From IMG/VR virus record IMGVR_UViG_3300023481_000007, positions 1 to 31,547 of that record: a stretch of DNA of 31,547 nt. The stretch is one strand, 5' to 3'. This document shows positions 25,043 to 31,475 of this stretch, piece after piece (the stretch's first letter is position 1; each line of letters starts with the position of its first letter). A model generated the notes under the pieces. It ran no database searches, was not told where the DNA came from, and saw only the letters and a program-made list of their open reading frames with translations. Source of the DNA: a virus. A program made the translations under genes and the position numbers.

Positions 25043-26725
25043 CTATTCAAATTCACTAAGTACTTTGTACAACCTCCCCGTAGCACCGTCATATCTAGAC
25101 TTACCTGCAGGGCCAATAGTCCCTGAGAATCTATTCTTAAGTACAGAGATCTTAACCTCTTGTCTAGCATCTTCTGTATCAGCATGCTTGTTTCTAGAGA
25201 AGGCTATAGTCTGCATTGAGATCTGTTTAAGTGAACCAGATCCTTTTAAGTCATCTTCAGTAATCTCAGCACCTGCCTCAAATGATTTACCACCAGAAGG
25301 TGCTTTCCTCAAGTGTGATACAACACCAATCCATACATCATGCTTCTTACATAACTTAAGTAAGTCAGACATAACCTTATCCATAGCTTGGTTCTGATTA
25401 CCGTCTGTCTCCGATATAGCCATAGTGATATGGTCTAAGTACAACCACTTGCAGCCTAAGGCCACCATGTACTCCATCTTAGTCATAAGGGAATCATCAG
25501 CTACAGAACCCTGATGGTCTAGCAGGGTCAATCTACCTAACCCCATTGTTTCATCCCAAGCCTTCTTACCTTCCTCTCCTTTACGATCAAAGTCTGAGTC
25601 AGGTAGGTAGATGGGTTGGTTGATATGAACGCCCACAATCCTATCCATTGTCTCTCTGACACTCTCTTCTAGTGACACAATACCAACTTGGTCTTCAGTG
25701 GTCATCAGGAGGTGATAGATGTCTTCCTTAGAGAAAGTGGACTTACCTGCACCAGTACCTGCTGTAAAGATAGTCAACTCACCTGTACGTCTACCATATG
25801 TCATAGCATTTACATTACCAAAACAATCAGGGTAAGATACCGAGTCTTCTCTTCTATCCTTAACGAACTCTTCATAGGTATCTTTAGAGTTGATAATACC
25901 TGCAGGTGAATATTGTTTAGCTTCCCATACAGCATTACTTAGCTCTTTATCTTTACCGTTCACAAGGTAGTCAGATGCATCCTTACCGTGTTTACCAAGT
26001 TCAGCTATATAGGCCTTACCTGTCCTAATCATCTTAGCACAATGATAACTTGCTTCTTTACCTTGATCATCGGCATCAAACATGATGACAACTTTATCAA
26101 AAGAGTTTATGTACTCTAGGTTGTGGGCGATCTGTTTCTTAGCACCACCTGTACCGTTGATTACACTTACAACAGGGAAGAACCTTTTGTACTTCTTATA
26201 CAGTATTGTCTGATAAGACATTGCATCTAAAACACCTTCAGTAATAACTAATATATTCTTAGATGTTGATACATCTGCACCTATAAGTTGCTGCGAGTTA
26301 TCCACAGTACCAATACCTATAAACTTCTTACTACTTACATCTCTTCTTTGATAACCACTTATTTGGTTATTCTTACCTAATACAGGGTAGTAGTGGTATT
26401 TAATCTTTCTATTGTTATCGTACCCTACCTTTACCCCATAAATCTCTGATATAACTTTAGGTATCTTTCTATCTTCAAAACCTCTAACCTCAAAGTCATT
26501 CTTAATATCATTTACCGCTTCTACGTCTTCAAAATCTGTTGTCACTGTAGGTGCCTCCCACTTATAGCTATCTTTATATTCTTCTATTCTTGACTGTTCA
26601 CATACGAAACAAAAAGATGAAACCTTATCTTCATTGTCGTAGTAAGCCTTGCCATCAGATGAGTCACAACCATCAAAATCACATGGCTGGTCTGACTTAA
26701 TTAGTCTTCCTTTTGATTCATTCAT
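25043..26725 (-). CDS. Primase-helicase, T7 gp4-like
   Basis: 560 residues (T7 gp4: 566). The N-terminal zinc-binding motif has C15, C20, C39 and C42. A TOPRIM primase core follows (VITEGVLDAMSY, then IMFDADDQGK). The DnaB-family helicase has Walker A FTAGTGAGKST (about 318-330) and Walker B KWLYLDH, with a following SHLRK arginine-finger region. It unwinds the fork and makes RNA primers. The ribosome-binding site is GAAGGAAAAT. A minus-strand terminator lies directly upstream, so most transcription from the right would stop before this gene unless it is read through. Confidence 0.96.
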   Translation of the reverse strand: MNESKGRLIKSDQPCDFDGCDSSDGKAYYDNEDKVSSFCFVCEQSRIEEYKDSYKWEAPTVTTDFEDVEAVNDIKNDFEVRGFEDRKIPKVISEIYGVKVGYDNNRKIKYHYYPVLGKNNQISGYQRRDVSSKKFIGIGTVDNSQQLIGADVSTSKNILVITEGVLDAMSYQTILYKKYKRFFPVVSVINGTGGAKKQIAHNLEYINSFDKVVIMFDADDQGKEASYHCAKMIRTGKAYIAELGKHGKDASDYLVNGKDKELSNAVWEAKQYSPAGIINSKDTYEEFVKDRREDSVSYPDCFGNVNAMTYGRRTGELTIFTAGTGAGKSTFSKEDIYHLLMTTEDQVGIVSLEESVRETMDRIVGVHINQPIYLPDSDFDRKGEEGKKAWDETMGLGRLTLLDHQGSVADDSLMTKMEYMVALGCKWLYLDHITMAISETDGNQNQAMDKVMSDLLKLCKKHDVWIGVVSHLRKAPSGGKSFEAGAEITEDDLKGSGSLKQISMQTIAFSRNKHADTEDARQEVKISVLKNRFSGTIGPAGKSRYDGATGRLYKVLSEFE

Positions 26726-26740
26726 ATTTTCCTTCAGGCA

Positions 26741-26785
26741 TAAAAAAACCCCACACCTAAGTAAGATATGGGGTCTTTATTTATA
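26741..26785 (-). terminator. Intrinsic terminator after the SSB gene
   Basis: Read on the minus strand, a stem accccat...gtggggt (26769-26774 with 26748-26753) is followed directly by a run of seven U (26748-26742). It lies 13 bases past the SSB stop and just before the primase-helicase start, isolating the SSB unit or reducing downstream expression. Confidence 0.85.
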
Positions 26786-26797
26786 TTTTATCTGTAC

Positions 26798-27346
26798 TTA
26801 GAATACATCCTCTTCAGAGACCTTTTCTTTGATCTCGTTATGAGAGAACTCACTACCTGCTTCCTTCTCAAAACCGAATTCGTCTACACCGTCCGATCTG
26901 ACATAAGGAACTAAACTAGTTACAACAACATTAGCAAGGCTCATGGATTTACCTGTCTTACCGTTATATGACCAATCATATGTTGAGTAAGAAACGTGAC
27001 CCTTGGAACCGTTACCAATACCTACGGCACTAGTGTCTAATGGCTCCATCTTCCCTGCTTCATTAAGGATAAATGACCCTGGTGGGATCAGTTCCTTTCC
27101 ATCTCTGGATACAGCTAACTTATTGATATTGATTTTATACATACCAGTTTCGTCACCGTTCTCATCCTCAACTTCTTTCAAGTTACGGATAAGTTTGTCC
27201 TTCTTCAAGGCCTTTGCTGTGTCTTTGTCTACATGTGCAGTTACAGTCCAAACCAATTTCTCAAATGATTCAGTTGGGTTGGTAGGATCTACCGAACACC
27301 AATGTAACTCTACGTCTCTAAGTACTTTCTTTTCTTGCTGTGCCAT
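26798..27346 (-). CDS. Single-stranded DNA-binding protein, T7 gp2.5-like
   Basis: 182 residues behind GAGGAAATAAG. A beta-rich OB-type core (ELHWCSVDPTN..., YKININKLAVSRDG, SKGHVSYSTYDWSYNGKTGKS) is followed by an acidic tail ending SEEDVF. A terminal aromatic residue after acids is the mark of gp2.5-type SSBs, which use it to contact polymerase and helicase. Gene order next to the exonuclease and primase-helicase supports this. Expression is likely strong and separately controlled: a phage-type promoter lies directly upstream and a terminator directly downstream. Confidence 0.88.
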   Translation of the reverse strand: MAQQEKKVLRDVELHWCSVDPTNPTESFEKLVWTVTAHVDKDTAKALKKDKLIRNLKEVEDENGDETGMYKININKLAVSRDGKELIPPGSFILNEAGKMEPLDTSAVGIGNGSKGHVSYSTYDWSYNGKTGKSMSLANVVVTSLVPYVRSDGVDEFGFEKEAGSEFSHNEIKEKVSEEDVF

Positions 27347-27389
27347 CTTATTTCCTCACGATTATTATATTATTTTAAATGCAGATTAA

Positions 27390-27421
27390 TGTTTGTTATC
27401 TGCAATGGTGAGCCAACCCTA
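27390..27421 (-). promoter_or_regulatory. Phage RNA polymerase promoter, SSB copy
   Basis: Minus strand reads TAGGGTTGGCTCACCATTGC and continues CAGATAACAAACA. The leading TAG is the stop codon of the exonuclease gene. The GGCTCACC core matches five other copies. In the transcript, GCAGAT (27403-27398) can pair with ATCTGC (27386-27381), giving a hairpin at or near the 5' end. The exact start base is uncertain because the spacing after CTCAC is one base longer than in T7. Confidence 0.75.
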
Positions 27422-28252
27422 TTTAACCCTACTGTAACAGGCTTCTGGAATTTCCCACATTTCATCTTTCTTCTGTCTTATGTACAGAAGTCTTCCTACC
27501 TCAAGCATGGATTCCTCCCAATCCTCACCATATTGTTTTCTATATTGATCAGCTATATCAGCCCATCTGTTATCAGAAGGTTCTAATATCTTCTTGGTCT
27601 TTACCTTACCCACCCCATTGATACCTGGGATGTTATCAACAGTGTCACCTAATAAGAATTGATACTGTAGGTGGTACTCGGCTTCCTTCTCATTGACCCA
27701 ATCTAGATAATCAACTCTAAAGTCATAGTGCCAACCAGGTACCGTCCATAGATCTTTATCAATAGTACAGATACAAGTATCCTCTGTCTGATCGATACCT
27801 AACAGATCATCAGCCTCTTCGTTCTCACTTACTATAGCCTCATGCTTAGTCTTCAGATACTCTCTAATCTCTTGATACTGAAGAGGTTTCTCACTAGCCC
27901 TAGTACCCTTATAGGGTTTAATAGTAGCTACCTCAGTTCGGAAGTTTGTAGAGCCTGAGATGTACATTTGATAGAGAGTACATTTAGATCTTTTAACAAT
28001 CCAAGCGATCTTCTTATCTAAGGCCTCTAATGTTTCCTCTAGTGGGTTACACCATTCCTTCTGTAACTCTGTGTTAAAACCTTCGGCAGCTTGGGTGAAC
28101 TGAGACATCTCTTTAATAAAACTATTACAGGCTGTCTTAGTACTCTCTGTAGTTAATACATCCCCCTTGTCATTCTTAACTACCCATTCTTTATTATGTG
28201 CTGACCATCCTAATTGGTAAACCAACACATCACCATCAATTAATGCCTTCAT
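27419..28252 (-). CDS. 5'-3' exonuclease / flap endonuclease (T7 gp6-type)
   Basis: 277 residues (T7 gp6: 300). Metal-binding aspartates are seen in LIDGD (6, 8), the EEADDLLG cluster (about 143-150) and TIDKDLW. The helix-three-turn-helix DNA-binding element is LLGDTVDNIPGINGVGKVKT (about 201-220). The enzyme degrades host DNA to nucleotides, removes primers and takes part in recombination with SSB and endonuclease I. It starts behind AAAGGAGTTTCA, 19 bases after a phage-type promoter, and is the first minus-strand gene after RNA polymerase. Confidence 0.93.
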   Translation of the reverse strand: MKALIDGDVLVYQLGWSAHNKEWVVKNDKGDVLTTESTKTACNSFIKEMSQFTQAAEGFNTELQKEWCNPLEETLEALDKKIAWIVKRSKCTLYQMYISGSTNFRTEVATIKPYKGTRASEKPLQYQEIREYLKTKHEAIVSENEEADDLLGIDQTEDTCICTIDKDLWTVPGWHYDFRVDYLDWVNEKEAEYHLQYQFLLGDTVDNIPGINGVGKVKTKKILEPSDNRWADIADQYRKQYGEDWEESMLEVGRLLYIRQKKDEMWEIPEACYSRVK

Positions 28253-28270
28253 TGAAACTCCTTTAATTTC

Positions 28271-28302
28271 TGTTTGTTATCTGCAATGGTGAGCCAACCC
28301 TA
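28271..28302 (-). promoter_or_regulatory. Phage RNA polymerase promoter, exonuclease copy
   Basis: Exact 32-base copy of the element at 27390-27421 (minus strand TAGGGTTGGCTCACCATTGC onward), upstream of the exonuclease ribosome-binding site. The identity extends about 13 bases past the core. Unlike the SSB copy, the downstream bases do not form the GCAGAT hairpin. Confidence 0.75.
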
Positions 28303-28311
28303 AAATTAAGC

Positions 28312-28339
28312 TTGACATATTAGGAAGTGATGATATAAT
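28312..28339 (+). promoter_or_regulatory. Strong host sigma70-type promoter
   Basis: Perfect TTGACA (28312-28317) and perfect TATAAT (28334-28339) with a 16-base spacer, in non-coding DNA, reading rightward. It would start RNA at about 28346. It is the only near-consensus host promoter I can find in the window. It reads against the surrounding minus-strand genes. Confidence 0.8.
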
Positions 28340-28345
28340 CTCCAG

Positions 28346-28528
28346 ATCATTGATATGTTTTACAACCTAACGAGGGTTGGTTGTCAACATCATGAATTGA
28401 TTTGTCACCAGTAGAAAAGTGACAAGAGAGTGTAAATAGTTAACAACGAGAAGAGGCCTACCTTGAGGAACCACTAATATGCTATTTACTCATCTCCCCC
28501 ATTCCATGCACTATATTAGAAGATTCTT
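28346..28528 (+). ncRNA. Candidate structured RNA or long leader
   Basis: Non-coding stretch transcribed from the host-type promoter. Stems seen: TTGTCAC (28402-28408) with GTGACAA (28419-28425), a perfect 7-bp stem with a 10-base loop; GTAAATAG (28432-28439) with CTATTTAC (28482-28489), a perfect 8-bp stem around 42 bases; and ACAACC (28362-28367) with GGTTGT (28379-28384), competing with CAACC/GGTTG. Only a 19-codon frame without a ribosome-binding site (ATG 28355) is present. No terminator is seen before the phage promoter. It could be a small RNA, a 5' leader for the secreted protein, or only spacer DNA. Confidence 0.4.
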
Positions 28529-28560
28529 ATATAGCTGGCTCACCTATAGAAGGAAACACT
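28529..28560 (+). promoter_or_regulatory. Phage RNA polymerase promoter, plus strand, secreted-protein copy
   Basis: TATAGCTGGCTCACCTATAG then AAGGAAACAC. This copy is the closest to T7 (CTCACTATAGGGAGA): CTCAC, one extra C, then TATAG. By analogy RNA would start at G28549, giving a short leader for the 83-residue gene. Confidence 0.75.
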
Positions 28561-28582
28561 AATATAACTATAGGAAACTAAA

Positions 28583-28834
28583 ATGACAAAACTAATTGCA
28601 ATCGCTACACTAGTAGCATCTATGTCTGCATCAGCAGGATTCTTCGATAGATTCGGTGACGGATCATACAAAGACAATGGATTCTTCGGAATGAACCACA
28701 ATGAAATGTGGGAACCTCGCTGGTATGTGAAAGAAGCTGATAACTTCTTAAACGAAGTAGATGGTACTAATAATAAGCACGACCACAATTTCCCTGTTCA
28801 ATATGAACAAGGTAATCATAAGTCTTATAAGTAG
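28583..28834 (+). CDS. Small exported protein
   Basis: 83 residues with a strong Sec signal peptide (MTKLIAIATLVASMSASA, likely cut before GFFDRFGDG). The mature part is about 65 residues, rich in Asn, Gly, His and aromatic residues, with no cysteine, and ends basic (GNHKSYK). It is the only plus-strand gene inside the minus arm, with its own phage promoter and an upstream host-type promoter. The GFFDxFGDG start is reminiscent of small Gly/Asn-rich exported proteins of marine gammaproteobacteria, but the repeats of those proteins are absent. A role in the host envelope is inferred from export alone. Confidence 0.75.
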   Translation: MTKLIAIATLVASMSASAGFFDRFGDGSYKDNGFFGMNHNEMWEPRWYVKEADNFLNEVDGTNNKHDHNFPVQYEQGNHKSYK

Positions 28835-28872
28835 TTCAGATTAACTGATGATGTAGTTAGCATGTAAGACTT
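28820..28872. repeat. Nested inverted repeat at the convergent junction
   Basis: AAGTCTTA (28820-28827) and TAAGACTT (28865-28872) are perfect complements across the junction of the exported-protein gene and the RNA polymerase gene. TAACT...AGTTA forms an inner stem. No T-run follows on either strand, so it is not a convincing terminator. Confidence 0.4.
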
Positions 28873-31123
28873 CATCGTCAGTCACATCTCCATAGACAAT
28901 ATCAGAGTCATCAGATCCCAAATCTTCCAATATAGAAGACAAAGTTCCTGACCCTATTGTGTCTATGAAGATCATCTTAAACTCGTCAAATAGGGTATCT
29001 ACGTGACTCGCAGGGACACTAAACTGATCATGAATCATCATGAAGTCAGTGATCCCAATGCGGCCCAACTTAGACAAGACCATAGTCATGAGAGAGGCAT
29101 CAAGTGAATGAACAATATTAGCTGAGATGCCTGTCTTATGTCTTTTTCTTAGAATACCCTTAAAGCCGAAGGCGACTGTTATCATCAATCTTCTATCACC
29201 AAACCTTACTCTTAATCTTTCAGTATGTATTTGGCCATAACCTTGAAATGCTGTAAAGTTAGTAGGAGTCTTCCAAGATAAGTAGACATCTTCAGCACCC
29301 TTAACTGCATCACATGCTGTCTTTTGAAAAACTTTAAGTGTGTTTGCTTGTGGTGGGTAAGCTCCGTCTTTACCATCAAGTGCTTTGAAGATACATCTAG
29401 ACAAAGCCTTAGTGTCCTTAAATTGCATGTTCGTGAAGGCATCAGAGCCAAACGTGCCTCTATCGTTGTATAACTGGTATCTGATACAATCTTCACCTGC
29501 TGAGTAATAGTAGGACATACAAGGTCTTTTGGTGACTTTCCTAGAGCCATATTCTATGTAATCATTAAGTTGAAATGAAGTAACTAGATTCTTATCCATC
29601 TCTTTCTCATCTTCTACATCATCAAACTTATCCATCATCTTATACATATTATTAACGGCAACAGTCCAAACCTCATCATAGGCATCACCGATCTCTCTAG
29701 TAGGATGTTGTATAACATTAGTATCTTGACAACCAGATCTATCTCTAGTTAAGAATGACAGGATCTGGAGGCCAGAGTTGGTAGCGTCTAGTCCAACAGG
29801 GATTCTACACTGCCAACCTTCTTTACCATTCTCTTTCAAATCTACAAATGCCATAGCACCTGCTAGGAATTGCCACTTAGTCTTCTTCTCACCCTGTAAT
29901 CTCATGATTAAATCAGAGTTAAGAGGGTCTTCAACTGCCTCTTTGATCTCTTCATAGTTATCGTAGACCCAATTAACTCTATCTTGTTTAGATAACTTAT
30001 CCATACCTGCACAGTTAGCCACATGGTAGGCTAAGTGAGCCTCTACATTCTCTGACCATTCTTGAGGATTAGCAAACTGTAGTAGAGCCTTAGAGAGGTC
30101 ACTACCTGTAGGTTCTAACCACTGTTGCATAGGGTAGAATCTACCTCTACTATCTAATTGAAAGTCAAAGTGGAAAGGCTTATCTAATGAGCTTCTACTT
30201 CTTTCATTAATAATAGTGGCCTTCTTAAGTACCATATTAAATTCTCTTCTCTTAGAATGGGCAGCAATTATCTTAATCAGAGGTTCAGATCTCTCTGTAT
30301 ACCAATCCTTAGCCATCTGCTTAGATAACTTATCCAAGTACCTACTGTTGATACCCTGAGCCATAGCCCACTCAGCTTTCTTATCCTTAACAAAGTCTTC
30401 TTTATTCTTGATCTTCATTAAGTCACAGATAGATTCAGTAACTACAGACTGTGGTATATCCTCAGGTATCCAACAATGATCACTATCCTGCATAAGTGAT
30501 ACAGTCTTAAGTAGTCCCTCATTAATTAAGAAAGGAGTATTACCATAGTTATTTAGAGCCTCATAGACATGAGGTATCTCTTGTTTAGTATACTTCTCAT
30601 CCCATCCAACAGGCATCCTCTTAACAATAGAGTTAGTACCCTTCCAAGGCTTATCCCAAGGTGTGTAGTGATCAGTAGGAAATTCCCCTAATGATTCATC
30701 AGAAGTAAGTATAAGCTTAAGAAACTCATCACAAGCAGGTTCTAAAGTAAACATCTCATTCTTACCACCTATCTTAATAGGTTTAGCTAATCTAATACAC
30801 CCCGATAGCTGTAAGAGACCAACAGCCTCTATACCAATCTTAATTAACTCTCTCTTCTTCTTGTAGTCACCACCAAAGGTAAGATTAGACATCTTCTCAC
30901 CTTCTAAGTGTAATAACTTAGTACCAATAGCCTCACCAATACTAACTAACTGCTCTCTATTAGAAACACCCTTAACAACAGCTTCTAAGATAGTAGTAGC
31001 TAACTCTTCTCTATCACCCCCATATCTTCTTAAGTACTTACATAATGGAGAAGGATTATTCTTAGCCTTCTGTGCTAAATTAATCTTATCCACTAACTTA
31101 TATAAAAACTTCCTATCAATCAT
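28841..31123 (-). CDS. Single-subunit (T7-type) RNA polymerase
   Basis: 760 residues (T7: 883; the part before motif A is about 90 residues shorter). Motif A has D446 (GLDATNSGLQ), corresponding to T7 D537. Motif B has K532 and Y540 (RKVTKRPCMSYYYSAGED), corresponding to K631 and Y639. Motif C has H698-D699 (IHDQF), corresponding to D812. The conserved NIVHSLDAS precedes motif C. The promoter-specificity hairpin should lie in ERLRVRFGDRRLMITV. It transcribes the phage genes from the GGCTCACC promoters. The ribosome-binding site is GAGGGGAATTAGTT. The gene is led by a roughly 330-base leader from the promoter near 31450. Confidence 0.96.
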   Translation of the reverse strand: MIDRKFLYKLVDKINLAQKAKNNPSPLCKYLRRYGGDREELATTILEAVVKGVSNREQLVSIGEAIGTKLLHLEGEKMSNLTFGGDYKKKRELIKIGIEAVGLLQLSGCIRLAKPIKIGGKNEMFTLEPACDEFLKLILTSDESLGEFPTDHYTPWDKPWKGTNSIVKRMPVGWDEKYTKQEIPHVYEALNNYGNTPFLINEGLLKTVSLMQDSDHCWIPEDIPQSVVTESICDLMKIKNKEDFVKDKKAEWAMAQGINSRYLDKLSKQMAKDWYTERSEPLIKIIAAHSKRREFNMVLKKATIINERSRSSLDKPFHFDFQLDSRGRFYPMQQWLEPTGSDLSKALLQFANPQEWSENVEAHLAYHVANCAGMDKLSKQDRVNWVYDNYEEIKEAVEDPLNSDLIMRLQGEKKTKWQFLAGAMAFVDLKENGKEGWQCRIPVGLDATNSGLQILSFLTRDRSGCQDTNVIQHPTREIGDAYDEVWTVAVNNMYKMMDKFDDVEDEKEMDKNLVTSFQLNDYIEYGSRKVTKRPCMSYYYSAGEDCIRYQLYNDRGTFGSDAFTNMQFKDTKALSRCIFKALDGKDGAYPPQANTLKVFQKTACDAVKGAEDVYLSWKTPTNFTAFQGYGQIHTERLRVRFGDRRLMITVAFGFKGILRKRHKTGISANIVHSLDASLMTMVLSKLGRIGITDFMMIHDQFSVPASHVDTLFDEFKMIFIDTIGSGTLSSILEDLGSDDSDIVYGDVTDDEVLHANYIIS

Positions 31124-31152
31124 AACTAATTCCCCTCTTATTTAATTATATT

Positions 31153-31180
31153 TATATAGCTGGCTCACCAATAGAAGTAA
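31153..31180 (+). promoter_or_regulatory. Phage RNA polymerase promoter, plus strand
   Basis: TATATAGCTGGCTCACCAAT then AGAAGTAA. It shares TATAGCTGGCTCACC with the copy at 28529, only 30 bases before the RNA polymerase start codon and pointing away from it. Confidence 0.75.
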
Positions 31181-31270
31181 CTCTGACTAGACAGTCATCA
31201 TAGTTGCATATCACTACCCCCTATCATGTGTGTTGCATAATAGAGTTGGGTTACTTCCCTAACTTAATCA

Positions 31271-31295
31271 AGGTTGGCTCACCAATAGAAGGATA
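31271..31295 (+). promoter_or_regulatory. Phage RNA polymerase promoter, plus strand, second copy
   Basis: AGGTTGGCTCACCAATAGAA then GGATA, within the leader region. It shares CACCAATAGAAG with the copy at 31153 and AGAAGGA with the copy at 28529. Confidence 0.75.
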
Positions 31296-31388
31296 CTCTA
31301 TATTAGACTATACTAGCTCAAATGCTATCGTATTAACCCCTACTTACTACTCCCTACTACAAACCCCTTAAACTAAACACTAAGAAGC

Positions 31389-31410
31389 CCTATAATAGAC
31401 CTATAATAGA
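31389..31410. repeat. Tandem 11-bp repeat
   Basis: cctataataga occurs twice back to back. The period is about one helical turn. Each unit contains TATAAT on the plus strand, but no -35 box lies at the right distance, so it is not called a host promoter. Confidence 0.6.
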
Positions 31411-31420
31411 TCTACTACTG

Positions 31421-31434
31421 CCCCCCGTAGGGGG
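31421..31434 (-). other. Very stable cUACGg hairpin in the RNA polymerase leader
   Basis: On the minus strand the RNA reads CCCCC-UACG-GGGGG: five G-C pairs closed by C-G over a UNCG-class tetraloop. It would lie about 18 bases from the start of RNA made at the promoter near 31450. No U-run follows, so it is not an intrinsic terminator. Confidence 0.65.
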
Positions 31435-31448
31435 TTACTTATTACTTG

Positions 31449-31475
31449 ACTGTATTGGTGAGCCAACTAGTTGAA
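31449..31475 (-). promoter_or_regulatory. Phage RNA polymerase promoter, RNA polymerase gene copy
   Basis: Minus strand reads CAACTAGTTGGCTCACCAAT then ACAGTC. It has the GGCTCACCAATA core of the plus-strand copies but points toward the RNA polymerase gene, suggesting positive autoregulation. Confidence 0.7.

Noticed and set aside
27003-27389. 128-codon plus-strand frame across the SSB gene
   Set aside because: Antisense to a clear SSB gene, with low-complexity Ser/Phe content.
28355-28414. 19-codon frame after the host promoter
   Set aside because: No ribosome-binding site and no hydrophobic or regulatory pattern; more likely part of non-coding RNA.
28540-28788. 82-codon minus-strand frame over the exported-protein gene
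   Set aside because: The plus-strand frame has a signal peptide and promoters, and the minus frame has neither.
31391-31407. Two TATAAT boxes on the plus strand as host promoters
   Set aside because: No TTGACA-like box at 15-19 bases upstream of either box.
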